Notes under the pieces: generated by a model
The model's database searches: none
Told to the model about the DNA's origin: nothing
Seen by the model: only the letters and a program-made list of their open reading frames with translations
Program-made: the position numbers and the translations under genes
Shown: positions 52,698 to 61,339 of the stretch, one piece after another
Layout of the letters: the number at the start of each line of letters is the position of its first letter
Position numbering within the stretch: the stretch's first letter is position 1
NCBI RefSeq assembly: GCF_000199675.1
Contig: NC_014960.1
Span: forward strand, 3,468,379-3,532,378
DNA: 64,000 nucleotides
Reading direction: 5' to 3'
Source: Anaerolinea thermophila UNI-1
Lineage (GTDB): Bacteria > Chloroflexota > Anaerolineae > Anaerolineales > Anaerolineaceae

Positions 52698-55244
52698 TTA
52701 GTCTCTTTTCATCTCCTGTCGGACTTCGTAAATCTCTCCCGGCTCATTCACAAACGTTGCTTCGTAATCCTTCCGGCTCAGAACAGTATCAAAGAGACCA
52801 ATATCTTCGCCCTCGTGCTTGTTGATGCCCATATAGACCAGACTGGGGTCTTCGTAGCGCTTGAATTTGTACACCGCATCGTTCATCAGGGCACTGTTGA
52901 ACACACCCAGGCTCACCAAGAGTTCAAAGTCTTTCACCGTCAAGCCGGTTACCCGCTTGAATAATTCCGGCTCTAACTGGGTGATAACATCACGCAGGGT
53001 ACGCTCGCGGTAATCGGTAAGGTACAGAAAGATTGGAATTCTTGTGGCAAACTTGATGAGTTTTTCTTGAATTTGCTTGCGCAGGCTTTTGTACTCTCGT
53101 TCTTCTTCGCTGATCTGCTTCTTTTTTGCGGGGGAGAGTTCACGGTCATTGGCTTCGCGCTTGACCTTCTTAACGGCTTCGGATTTGTTGATGATAGTCT
53201 CAATATCCTGATTCAGGTTGCGGAAACCTTCAATACTCATCAAGGCTTTCATGGCTTGCTCATTTGCCATCAACCGCCTCAGGGTGTCGTTATCCACATT
53301 GACCAGAAGCGCGCTCTCCCAGCGGCGAGCCAGCAGAGTAGCAGTGGTGCCGCTCATAGCCATCTCCAGCACGCCAGCGGCGTCAATCTGCCGCATGGAA
53401 CTGCCGTCGTAAGCCAGAACAGGCAGGAAGTGGATGAATTCCTCAACCTTCTTTTCCGGATCGTCTTCATTAACATTGAGACGGCAACTGTATTCAGCAA
53501 TTTGGCGCAGGGCGCGGTCGGGAGCAAAGTCAAAAACGTAGCATTCCGGTTTGAGGATCAATTCTTCGTTTGGCGAAAGCCCATCGGGATTCTTGAGCGT
53601 CCAGGGGCTTTGCACGCGGAAAGCCGCCTGGAAGTAGGTTTCAGGGCTTGAGGAGTTGCGCAGCATGAAAATGCCAGACCATGGGCGCACGGTAACGCCA
53701 GTGGTCAATTTGCCACAGGTCAGGGTAATGGTCTTGGTCTCCAGCGGGTTACCCATTGCCTCCAACACAGGGGGCAAAGCCGCCACACCGATACCTGCTG
53801 AAGCGCCTGCCGCCACAATCACCTTGTAATCTTGATAGAATTTATTTTGCCGTTTTGCAAGCAGATTGCGCATCGCGTAACAGGAAGCCACGCTGGGCAG
53901 AAACCACAGGGTGTGAGAAAGCACAGAGAGCAAACGCACATCCGAATAAGGCAGGGGCGGACGGCGGTCGCGGCCCAGTTTCAGTTCATCAATGCTGGCG
54001 GTAAGGTAAGCGCCGCGAATCAAATCCAGCCATTTTTGAACCTCATCCTCATATTTAAAATGAGCATTATCGCCCACTCCCTCAGCAGAGAAGAACTCAT
54101 TCAAATCGAACTCATTGAACTCACCCTGCAAGGCAACTTGACGAATTTCCTCGGGCAGTTGATAGGTCATCAATACCATGCGCGGCAGGGCGGCATAGGG
54201 GTTATTTGGACCTTTCCACTCTTCCTTGGCGCGCTGTTCATCGGAATAGGTCCAGTTATAAATCTGCTCTTCGATAAACTCGCCCGTGGCAATGGCGCGG
54301 AACGGAGTGCCGGAGAGGTAGAGGTAGTGATTGGCGGTAATGGGCAAAATTTCTTCGTCAAAATAGTCTATGGCTTCCCCTTCCGCGGCTTTGCGTTCCT
54401 GTTCATCCTCTGCCTCAAACAGGTCTTTGGCTTTCTCGCGCCAGGCACCGTAGTGGTATTCGTCGAAGATCACACAGTCCCAATGGGTGGCATGCACCCA
54501 TTCGTTTTTGGTCTTGATGCCGCCGGTGCTGGGGTTGCGCCCCAGGTAATCCTGAAAGGAGCCGAAGCAGACGATGGGGCTGTTTTTGTCCGCCGTCTCC
54601 CACGTGACGGCGCCGCCAGGTTTGATGAATTGCCAGCCTTCGAAATCCACATGCGTTCGCAGATCTTCCTCCCAGGCGCTCTGCACGGCAGGCTTGAAGG
54701 TAATCACGAGAATCTTCTTCCAGCCCATGCGCTTTGCCAGTTGATAGGCGGCAAAGGTCTTGCCAAAGCGCATTTTGCAGTTCCACAGGAAATGCGGCGG
54801 CTTGCCATTTTCGCGGCGATAATTTTGGAAGTAAGCCATTGTCTTCTGAATAGCCGCTTCCTGTTCGGGGCGCAAGCCAAAGTTTTCACTGCGCTGTTCT
54901 TCCAGCAGTTGTCCGGTGCGCACGGCATGGATTGCCGTTTTGACCTGTTCCACTGTACAGCGGAACCATTCTCCGCCTTCCTGACGAACCCTGTTGATGC
55001 GAAGCATGCGGTGCACATCATGGTCGGTAAAGGTTGTGCCGTCGTTGCGAATGGCGGACTCTTCCAGCACAATGCGGTAAGGGACCGGCCCGGGACGCCG
55101 GGTGGGGTACTGTTCGGCTACACGTTCCTGAACGCTTTTGGTGGTATAGCCGATCTTGAGCAAACCCTTATACTGCGGGTTCGTGTCCTCATAGGCATAA
55201 ATTTTGGGCGCAACTTTGGGGCGTGAGGGGAAGAAGTCACTCAT
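52698..55244 (-). CDS. GIY-YIG (T5orf172)-helicase fusion, restriction-type
   Basis: 848 residues. The first ~95 resemble a T5orf172/GIY-YIG nuclease domain (KIYAYEDT...LLKIGYTTKSVQERV). A superfamily 2 helicase follows: P-loop-like KMRFGKTFAAYQLAKR (Gly-Lys-Thr preserved), Walker B DEYH (FDEYHYG), and motif III-like YLYLSGTPFRAI. A long helical C-terminal half is unassigned. Third gene of an operon after two methylase-like genes; the ATG at 55244 has GAGGAG upstream and overlaps the previous stop by 8 nt. Probable role: translocation and cleavage of unmodified DNA. Confidence 0.85.
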   Translation of the reverse strand: MSDFFPSRPKVAPKIYAYEDTNPQYKGLLKIGYTTKSVQERVAEQYPTRRPGPVPYRIVLEESAIRNDGTTFTDHDVHRMLRINRVRQEGGEWFRCTVEQVKTAIHAVRTGQLLEEQRSENFGLRPEQEAAIQKTMAYFQNYRRENGKPPHFLWNCKMRFGKTFAAYQLAKRMGWKKILVITFKPAVQSAWEEDLRTHVDFEGWQFIKPGGAVTWETADKNSPIVCFGSFQDYLGRNPSTGGIKTKNEWVHATHWDCVIFDEYHYGAWREKAKDLFEAEDEQERKAAEGEAIDYFDEEILPITANHYLYLSGTPFRAIATGEFIEEQIYNWTYSDEQRAKEEWKGPNNPYAALPRMVLMTYQLPEEIRQVALQGEFNEFDLNEFFSAEGVGDNAHFKYEDEVQKWLDLIRGAYLTASIDELKLGRDRRPPLPYSDVRLLSVLSHTLWFLPSVASCYAMRNLLAKRQNKFYQDYKVIVAAGASAGIGVAALPPVLEAMGNPLETKTITLTCGKLTTGVTVRPWSGIFMLRNSSSPETYFQAAFRVQSPWTLKNPDGLSPNEELILKPECYVFDFAPDRALRQIAEYSCRLNVNEDDPEKKVEEFIHFLPVLAYDGSSMRQIDAAGVLEMAMSGTTATLLARRWESALLVNVDNDTLRRLMANEQAMKALMSIEGFRNLNQDIETIINKSEAVKKVKREANDRELSPAKKKQISEEEREYKSLRKQIQEKLIKFATRIPIFLYLTDYRERTLRDVITQLEPELFKRVTGLTVKDFELLVSLGVFNSALMNDAVYKFKRYEDPSLVYMGINKHEGEDIGLFDTVLSRKDYEATFVNEPGEIYEVRQEMKRD

Positions 55245-56778
55245 CGGTGGGCTCCTCGGTTTGCTCATCATTTTCGCTATTTACAGACATTGGGCGTACC
55301 ATCTTTTCGATAAAGGCAATTTCTTCTTCAGTCAGATGATATTTTTGATACAATTCTGCATCTGTCCAGGGTTTACTAAAGTTTTGTATAGGGACAAAAT
55401 GGTAAACTTTTTGTGTCGCATCTTGAGTTGACTTGTTCAACATAACTAAAAATCTAAAAAAACGTGTCTTAATATAACTAATCACATTTTTAGCTGTTTG
55501 AATATCATCAAAAGGACCAATGCACAGATAAGTTTCTGTACATGCAGTATTTGGCATTCCTAATATAGGTCTATTTATAATCTGGTGGGGAAATTCTTCT
55601 CCAGCGCCATATGCTCTTGAAATGAATACTTTGTATCTATCAATCCAATCAATATTTTGGGATATTTCGTTTCGTTCGATATACCCAACGCCACCGTTTT
55701 GATACAACATTACAGCACCCTCAAATGGCTGTGTCTTTCCAGTATAATTTGTTGGAAATCCAAATGGTTTCCGTGCACTAACAAACACTTTGAAGGATGG
55801 CTCGGACCATTTGCGCACTTTTTCCAAAATAGGAATAGATTCGTTATATCGAATAAACGTATCGGCATCAGGTTCAAGCAAAGGACGCTCACAGACAGTA
55901 GTATTCCCTTTCAAATAATTGAACACATTGCAATTTCCATGATTGTCACGATCCCATTTGAAGTAACAAATTCCTCCCTTGATTTGTACGCCGGGAAACA
56001 CCTCAGTAGCATCAGGAAAATCGTGAATCTCACGAATTCTGTCATCGTTTAGCATTTCACTGCGAAAATCATCCAGCCCTTTGCCTCCTGAATACCATCT
56101 TGCCGGAATAACCATAACCAGATACCGCGGGTTGAGTTTTTTTGCCTGAGCGACAAAGTGGTGATAAATGGGTGAAGCGCTTCTGCCATAGCCCCCATCA
56201 CTCAACTGGTAGGGTGGATTGCCGATAATGACATCGAATTTCATATTGAAAATCTCCTCAGGGCGGTTGGTATGGATAAACTCATAAGCATGCGTTTCCA
56301 ATTCCGGACCACGATTGTAATTTTCCTGGTTTGCGCCGCAGTAAACACAGCGCCCATCCTGCCAGGTGTGTTCAATGCGCCGGTAGCGGATATTGCCCTC
56401 GGGCGTATCAAAAGCAGTTACTACCGAATATTTGCCGTTCGCAGTTTTGGAGCAGTAGAGTGAGCGGCGGGACATCAGCCCAGTCAGTTCGGTGATGGCA
56501 ATGCCGAAAATCTGGCGCGTCATGATGTGGTTGATGCGCTCCTGGCGGTCGGGAATCCGGCTTTCCAAGCCCTTGTCCAGCCGTCTGGCAATTTCGCGCA
56601 AAAACACCCCCGATTTACAGCACGGGTCCAGGAAGCGGGCATTGGGGTCTTGCCACAATTCCTGGGGCAGTAAGTCGAGCATTTGATTCGCCAGCGCCGG
56701 CGGGGTAAAGACCTCGTCGCTGGAAAGGTTTGCCAGGCAAGAAAGCACATCCGGGTTGTAATTAGTCATCGTAGGCAT
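55237..56778 (-). CDS. Eco57I-like N6-adenine DNA methylase
   Basis: 513 residues. SAM motif I appears as DPCCKSGVFL instead of DPxCGSG; motif IV is an intact NPPY (VIIGNPPYQLSDGG). A Zn-like CVYCGANQ lies between. The C-terminal WTDAELYQKYHLTEEEIAFI block is typical of this family. Should methylate adenine and specify the target. It overlaps the upstream gene by 17 nt and the helicase by 8 nt. The central part (about 55400-56250) is noticeably AT-rich, a sign of transfer. Confidence 0.87.
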   Translation of the reverse strand: MPTMTNYNPDVLSCLANLSSDEVFTPPALANQMLDLLPQELWQDPNARFLDPCCKSGVFLREIARRLDKGLESRIPDRQERINHIMTRQIFGIAITELTGLMSRRSLYCSKTANGKYSVVTAFDTPEGNIRYRRIEHTWQDGRCVYCGANQENYNRGPELETHAYEFIHTNRPEEIFNMKFDVIIGNPPYQLSDGGYGRSASPIYHHFVAQAKKLNPRYLVMVIPARWYSGGKGLDDFRSEMLNDDRIREIHDFPDATEVFPGVQIKGGICYFKWDRDNHGNCNVFNYLKGNTTVCERPLLEPDADTFIRYNESIPILEKVRKWSEPSFKVFVSARKPFGFPTNYTGKTQPFEGAVMLYQNGGVGYIERNEISQNIDWIDRYKVFISRAYGAGEEFPHQIINRPILGMPNTACTETYLCIGPFDDIQTAKNVISYIKTRFFRFLVMLNKSTQDATQKVYHFVPIQNFSKPWTDAELYQKYHLTEEEIAFIEKMVRPMSVNSENDEQTEEPTDE

Positions 56779-57436
56779 GGGCTATCTCCAAAAAATGCAC
56801 AGGTGGGTAATCCTTCACTGGTTCGGGGATAAATACTTTCTCCCCTCTGTCCGAAACAAGCGTCTTGTTTACCTCAAGAAGCGAGTCTGTTTTCTCTTTA
56901 ACTTGGAGCAATTCATGAAAGGCAAAATCCCGCCGTTTCATCAGGCTTCCATGAACCAAGGACCATTCGGAAAAAATAATCGGCTGGGGATGCTCGCCAA
57001 CCGTTTTGAGCGAGAGCGCATCGCCGTGGATGATGTTGCGTTTCAAGATATAGCGCACCGTCTCACGGCAAGCGGCTTTAGTTTTTGCGCCAAAGCGGGC
57101 AGTGTAAAATGTATCAAAAGTTTGATAAAGACGCTGGCGGCATTCGGCGGCGTTATCCTCCAAAATATCAATGCCATACAGCGAAGACACCGCCAATACA
57201 GCATAGCGTTCATAGTCCAGTTGACTTCTGGCGTAGCGTTTTTCAACCACCTGAAGTTTTCGCCGTAACACTTGCACAAGAAAATTTCCCGTACCGCAGG
57301 CGGGTTCAAGGAAACGAGAGTCAATCCGCTCAGTCTCCTGCTTCACAAGGTCAAGCATCGCGTCAACAATGTGCGGCGGAGTCAACACCTCGCCATAATC
57401 GGCAACGCGCTGTTTGGATTTAATAAGTTCTTTCAT
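56762..57436 (-). CDS. Short methylase-like protein, motif I only
   Basis: 224 residues. An N-terminal GEVLTPPHIVDAMLDLV and SAM motif I FLEPACGTGNFLV are clear, but at the place of NPPY is FSEWSLVHG, so it is unlikely to methylate by itself. It may be a partner subunit for the following full-length methylase. First gene of the operon. The ATG at 57436 has AAGGA 4 nt upstream. Confidence 0.83.
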   Translation of the reverse strand: MKELIKSKQRVADYGEVLTPPHIVDAMLDLVKQETERIDSRFLEPACGTGNFLVQVLRRKLQVVEKRYARSQLDYERYAVLAVSSLYGIDILEDNAAECRQRLYQTFDTFYTARFGAKTKAACRETVRYILKRNIIHGDALSLKTVGEHPQPIIFSEWSLVHGSLMKRRDFAFHELLQVKEKTDSLLEVNKTLVSDRGEKVFIPEPVKDYPPVHFLEIAHAYDD

Positions 57437-57626
57437 CGTTCCTTGTCTATCAGATCAAGGGGTTTACTGGTTTTTATCCGGTTTCCTATTCCATGAATAT
57501 TTACCATACAATCTACAGAAAAGAGCGTTCAACCGCCCTTCAAAAACTTTACCAGGAAAAAAAACTATTTGCTTTATTATTATATTCACTTTCGCCTTCT
57601 TTCCCGCTGAAAATCCCCCTCACCCC
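57437..57626. other. AT-rich gap upstream of the restriction operon
   Basis: No gene seen. Must contain the minus-strand promoter of the operon; a TTGAAC about 100 nt upstream of the ATG is the best -35 candidate, without a convincing -10. Confidence 0.3.
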
Positions 57627-57659
57627 AACAAACAAACATCGCCCAGCAAAGGCTGAGCG
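57627..57659 (-). terminator. Terminator after the tRNA-Ser repeat array
   Basis: Minus-strand CGCTCAGC / GCTGGGCG, 8 bp with one G-U, loop CTTT, followed by ATGTTTGTTTGTT. It would end a transcript that runs from tRNA-Ser through the repeats. Confidence 0.7.
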
Positions 57660-57670
57660 ATATCTTCAGC

Positions 57671-58095
57671 GGAGAGGGTGGGATTCGAATAACATCCCCC
57701 TGCGGGGACCCACGGTGGCACTTCAATTCCAAAAAAAGGCGGAGAGGGTGGGATTCGAATAACATCCCCCCTGCGGGGACCCACGGTGGCGCTTCACTTC
57801 CAAAAAAAAGGCGGAGAGGGTGGGATTCGAATAGCATCCCCTTCCGGGGACCCACGGTGGCGCTTCACTTCCAAAAAAAGGCGGAGAGGGTGGGATTCGA
57901 ATAGCATCCCCTTCCGGGGACCCACGGTGGCGCTTCACTTCCAAAAAAAAGGCGGAGAGGGTGGGATTCGAATGGCATCCCCTTCCGGGGACCCACGGTG
58001 GCGCTTCACTTCCAAAAAAAAGGCGGAGAGGGTGGGATTCGAATAACATCCCCCCTGCGGGGACCCACGGTGGCACTTCACTTCCAAAAAAAGGC
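57671..58095 (-). repeat. Six tandem copies of the tRNA-Ser 3' half with inserted hairpin
   Basis: Copies begin (plus strand) at 57671, 57741, 57813, 57883, 57954 and 58025, with period 70-72 bp; the real tRNA is in register as a seventh at 58096. Each copy has GGAGAGGGTGGGATTCGAA and CCCACGGTGGC, the T arm and 3' acceptor strand of tRNA-Ser, separated by a 19-20 nt insert with a CCCC...GGGG hairpin, then a TTCACTTCC spacer and A7-8. Two insert types exist: CATCCCCC(C)TGCGGGGA in copies 1, 2 and 6, and CATCCCCTTCCGGGGA in 3, 4 and 5. No open frame is credible. Confidence 0.93.
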
Positions 58096-58182
58096 GGAGA
58101 GGGTGGGATTCGAACCCACGGTGGCCCAAAGGACCACAACGGTTTTCGAGACCGCCCCGATCGGCCGCTCCGGCACCTCTCC
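58095..58182 (-). tRNA. tRNA-Ser, anticodon CGA
   Basis: 88 nt on the minus strand. Acceptor GGAGAGG pairs with CCTCTCC, discriminator G. The anticodon stem GCGGT/ACCGT encloses CTCGAAA, giving CGA (58146-58148), which reads UCG. A long variable arm and T arm GTGGGTTCGAATCCCAC are as expected for serine. A T7 run begins 3 nt after the 3' end. Six partial copies of its 3' half follow downstream. Confidence 0.97.
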
Positions 58183-58196
58183 GAACGAGCATCCCC

Positions 58197-58205
58197 ATTA
58201 TACCA
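58197..58205 (-). promoter_or_regulatory. Extended -10 promoter of tRNA-Ser
   Basis: TGGTATAAT on the minus strand, 14 nt before the tRNA 5' end. The -35 is weak. Confidence 0.6.
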
Positions 58206-58281
58206 AATCAGGGGAAGAAGTGGGAAAATTCCCAGCCATCCTCAGGGCTCCTCAATCCCTCTCCCCTCTCCCATTTACGGG

Positions 58282-58287
58282 TATAAT
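58282..58287 (+). promoter_or_regulatory. -10 box of hutU
   Basis: TATAAT 29 nt before the hutU ATG, leaving space for the GGAGGT ribosome site. Confidence 0.45.
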
Positions 58288-58316
58288 GAAAACACAATCC
58301 CGGATGGAGGTAGGGC

Positions 58317-59969
58317 ATGGCTGGTGCTCGAACGGTGCGCGCTCCGCGCGGTACGCAGTTATCCTGTAAATCCTGGCTGACTGAAGCCGCTTATCGCATG
58401 ATTCAGAACAACCTCGACCCCGAGGTTGCCGAGAAACCCGAAGACCTCATCGTGTACGGCGGGCGCGGACAGGCCGCCCGCTCGTGGGAAGCCTTTGACG
58501 CCATTCTCGAAAGCCTGCGCAACCTGGAAAACGATGAGACCCTGCTGGTGCAGTCGGGCAAGCCGGTAGCCATTTTCAAGACCCACCCCGACGCCCCCCG
58601 TGTACTGATTGCCAACAGCAACCTGGTGCCGCACTGGGCAACTCAGGAACACTTCGACCAACTGGCGGCAAAGGGCTTGATCATGTACGGGCAGATGACC
58701 GCCGGTTCGTGGATTTACATCGGCACGCAGGGCATCCTGCAGGGCACGTACGAGACGCTTGGCTCGCTGGCGCGCCAGCGCGGCTGGGGCAGTCTGCGCG
58801 GCAGGTTCGTCCTCACCGCCGGGCTGGGCGGCATGGGCGGCGCGCAGCCGCTGGCAATCACCATGAACGAGGGTGTGGGCTTGATCGTCGAGGTGGACCC
58901 CGCCCGCGCCAAACGCCGCCAGGAAATTGGCTACGTGGACGTGGTGGTGGATACCCTCGAAGAAGCCATGACGCTGGTGGAAGAAGCCAAAGCCAATCAA
59001 CAGCCACGCTCCATCGGGCTGATTGGCAACGCCGCCGAGGTGTACCCCGAACTGGTCATCCGCGGGGTGGTGCCCGACGTGGTCACCGACCAGACCCCCG
59101 CGCACGACGTGCTCTCGTACATCCCCGCCGGGCTGAGTGTGGAAGAAGCCGCCGAATTGCGCCGCCGCGACCCGCAGGAATACGAACGGCGCTCGCTGGA
59201 GTCCATGGCGCGGCACGTGCAAGCCATGCTGGAGTTCCAGAAGCGCGGCAGTGAGGTCTTTGACTACGGCAACAACCTGCGCCAGCGGGCGTACGATCAG
59301 GGCGTGAAGGATGCCTTTGCTTTCCCCGGCTTTGTCCCCGCCTACATCCGCCCGCTGTTCTGCGAGGGCAAGGGCCCCTTCCGCTGGGTAGCCCTCTCCG
59401 GCGACCCCGAGGACATCTACCGCACGGATGAAGCCGTGATGGAACTCTTCCCCGAGGATGAACACCTGCACCGCTGGCTGAAGATGGCGCGCGAAAAAGT
59501 GCCCTTCCAGGGCTTACCGGCGCGCATCTGCTGGCTGGGCTACGGCGAACGCGCCCGCGCCGGGCTGAAGTTCAACGAAATGGTGGCGAAGGGCATCCTC
59601 AAAGCCCCCATCGTCATCGGACGCGACCATCTGGACGCAGGCAGTGTGGCATCACCCAACCGCGAGACCGAGGGCATGCGCGACGGCACGGACGCCGTCA
59701 GCGACTGGCCCATCCTCAACGCGCTGATTAACGCCGTCGGCGGAGCCACCTGGGTATCCTTCCATCACGGCGGGGGCGTGGGCATCGGCTACAGCCAGCA
59801 CGCCGGCATGGTCATCGTTGCCGACGGCACGCCCGAAGCCGCCAAACGCCTGGAGCGCGTCCTCACCACCGATCCGGGCATGGGGGTGGTGCGCCACGCC
59901 GATGCCGGTTACCCCGAAGCCATCGCCGCCGCCAAACGGCACGGCATCAAAATCCCCATGCTGAAGTGA
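58317..59969 (+). CDS. hutU: Urocanate hydratase
   Basis: 550 residues. Adds water to urocanate using bound NAD+, second step of histidine breakdown. Typical blocks: YGGRGQAARSWEAFDAI, the TAGLGGMGGAQPLA dinucleotide loop, ARICWLGYGERARAG with the active-site Cys, IVIGRDHLDAGSVASPNRET and HHGGGVGIGYS. GGAGGT lies 5 nt before the ATG. hutH, hutI and hutG are not nearby; two unrelated membrane proteins follow in the same direction after 4 nt. Confidence 0.97.
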   Translation: MAGARTVRAPRGTQLSCKSWLTEAAYRMIQNNLDPEVAEKPEDLIVYGGRGQAARSWEAFDAILESLRNLENDETLLVQSGKPVAIFKTHPDAPRVLIANSNLVPHWATQEHFDQLAAKGLIMYGQMTAGSWIYIGTQGILQGTYETLGSLARQRGWGSLRGRFVLTAGLGGMGGAQPLAITMNEGVGLIVEVDPARAKRRQEIGYVDVVVDTLEEAMTLVEEAKANQQPRSIGLIGNAAEVYPELVIRGVVPDVVTDQTPAHDVLSYIPAGLSVEEAAELRRRDPQEYERRSLESMARHVQAMLEFQKRGSEVFDYGNNLRQRAYDQGVKDAFAFPGFVPAYIRPLFCEGKGPFRWVALSGDPEDIYRTDEAVMELFPEDEHLHRWLKMAREKVPFQGLPARICWLGYGERARAGLKFNEMVAKGILKAPIVIGRDHLDAGSVASPNRETEGMRDGTDAVSDWPILNALINAVGGATWVSFHHGGGVGIGYSQHAGMVIVADGTPEAAKRLERVLTTDPGMGVVRHADAGYPEAIAAAKRHGIKIPMLK

Positions 59970-59973
59970 GTCC

Positions 59974-60345
59974 ATGCGCACCGTCCGCTTCCTGTTCTTC
60001 CTGCTGAGCATTGCCGCTGGCATTGGGCTGGGGCTGGCTTACGGCTGGCTCATTAAGCCACCCGACCCCACTCAACTCACCCCACAAGTCCTGCGGGCAG
60101 ATTTCAAAGCCGATTACGTGTTGATGGTGGCGCAGGTGTATCAGCGTGACCAGAATCTGGCGCAGGCGGTTCAGCGCCTCTCACGCCTTGACCCGCAGTC
60201 GCCCGCCCGCGCTGTTGCCGAAGCCCTGCTCACCGCGCGCGATTTGCAGTACGACCCCGCCGACCTGCAGGTGATGAGCGATCTTGCCCGCGCCCTGCAG
60301 ATGCTGGAAACCCCCGCCGTACCCACAGGAGAAGCCGCGCCATGA
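59974..60345 (+). CDS. Small membrane-anchored protein
   Basis: 123 residues: one N-terminal helix (FLFFLLSIAAGIGLGLAYGW), then a helical domain with YVLMVAQVYQRDQNLAQAVQ, TPR-like. It resembles the N-terminal part of the next protein (same anchor, then DxxYRSEYRLLIAQAFQSDGN), so the two are paralogues. Starts 4 nt after hutU and overlaps the next gene by 4 nt. Function unknown. Confidence 0.78.
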   Translation: MRTVRFLFFLLSIAAGIGLGLAYGWLIKPPDPTQLTPQVLRADFKADYVLMVAQVYQRDQNLAQAVQRLSRLDPQSPARAVAEALLTARDLQYDPADLQVMSDLARALQMLETPAVPTGEAAP

Positions 60346-61172
60346 ACGACGAGGAACCCCGCGGCAACCTCTACCTGCTCACCGGTCTGGTGCTGGGCTT
60401 GGCGGTGGGCTTGCTCATCTCGCTGGTGATCAGCCCGGTGAAGTTTGTGGATATTGACCCCTCGGCAATGGGCGAAGCCTACCGCAGTGAGTACCGCCTG
60501 CTGATTGCCCAGGCTTTCCAGAGCGACGGCAACCTTCAGCGGGCGCAGGATCGCCTGGCGCTTCTGCGCGAGGAAGACCCCGCCCGCGTGCTGGCAATGC
60601 AAGCCCAGCAGATGGTTGGCGAGGGCGCCTCCCCGGCGGATGCCCGTGCGCTGGCACTGCTGGCGGCGGCGCTGACCAATCCGCAGAGTGTGGCCTTTAC
60701 CCCTCAGCCCTCACCCACCCTGCCCGCCGGAGAGGATCATCAGCCCACCCCGGAAGTCGGGCAAGCCGTCTTCACCCCCACACCGCCTCTGCCCACCCGC
60801 ACCCCTCAGCCCACCTTTACGCCGCGTCCCACTGCCACGCCGCCGCGCGCGCTGGACGCGCCCTTTGTGCTGGACAGCCGTCAGGACGTGTGCGACGGCT
60901 CCCTGCCGGCCGGACGGCTGGCAATCGAGGTGCTGGATCGGGATGGCAACCCGCTGGCGGGGGTACCGGTGCAGGTAGTCTGGGGACAGAATCAGTCCTC
61001 GCTGTTCTACACCGGCCTGGCGCCAGAAATCAGCCTGGGGTATGCCGATTTTCAAATGGAAGCGGGGATGGTGTACACCCTGAGAGTGGGAACGGTGAGC
61101 GAGACGCTCACTGATCTTGCCATTCCTGCCTGCGGCGGCGGCGTGCGCGTTGTCTTCCGCGAAGGGCGCTAA
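60342..61172 (+). CDS. Membrane-anchored protein with Pro/Thr linker and beta tail
   Basis: 276 residues: short cytoplasmic start, one helix (TGLVLGLAVGLLISLVISPV), a TPR-like helical region paralogous to the preceding protein, a Pro/Thr linker, and a C-terminal beta domain with two Cys (DVCDGSLPAG and IPACGGG) that probably form a disulfide outside the cell. Start overlaps the previous stop as ATGA. Function unknown; perhaps an envelope complex formed with the shorter paralogue. Confidence 0.78.
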   Translation: MNDEEPRGNLYLLTGLVLGLAVGLLISLVISPVKFVDIDPSAMGEAYRSEYRLLIAQAFQSDGNLQRAQDRLALLREEDPARVLAMQAQQMVGEGASPADARALALLAAALTNPQSVAFTPQPSPTLPAGEDHQPTPEVGQAVFTPTPPLPTRTPQPTFTPRPTATPPRALDAPFVLDSRQDVCDGSLPAGRLAIEVLDRDGNPLAGVPVQVVWGQNQSSLFYTGLAPEISLGYADFQMEAGMVYTLRVGTVSETLTDLAIPACGGGVRVVFREGR

Positions 61173-61231
61173 TCCCGCGCGCTGAACCCCGGTGGATGTA
61201 AGTGACCGCGAAGAGCAATCAGCGCACGGTT

Positions 61232-61304
61232 GGCGCTCCCCTCGACAATATTCGGGGTGCGCCGGGGGATACGTTACCGCAAAGGCGCGAAGAGCGCAAA
61301 GAAG
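61232..61304. repeat. Dispersed hairpin and intergenic repeat
   Basis: GGCGCTCCCC / GGGGTGCGCC hairpin (61232-61263), then ACCGCAAAGGCGCGAAGAGC and GCAAAGAAG at 61275-61304. The gap 61173-61339 has no gene. Confidence 0.55.
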
Positions 61305-61339
61305 AAACCGTGTGCCTTGTGAGGGTCGCACCGGGGGCT

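Noticed and set aside
52612..52700. A second tRNA-Ser 3'-end copy marking the far border of the restriction island
   Set aside because: I looked for GGAGAGGGTGGGATTCGAA there and did not find it, so the island hypothesis lacks a direct-repeat boundary.
57671..58095. CRISPR array
   Set aside because: The whole 70-72 bp unit is repeated; there are no unique spacers, and the repeat matches the tRNA-Ser 3' half.
57723..58198. Open frames across the tRNA-derived array giving repeated peptides
   Set aside because: They exist only because the unit length is near a multiple of three in places; no start signals, and present in several frames on both strands.
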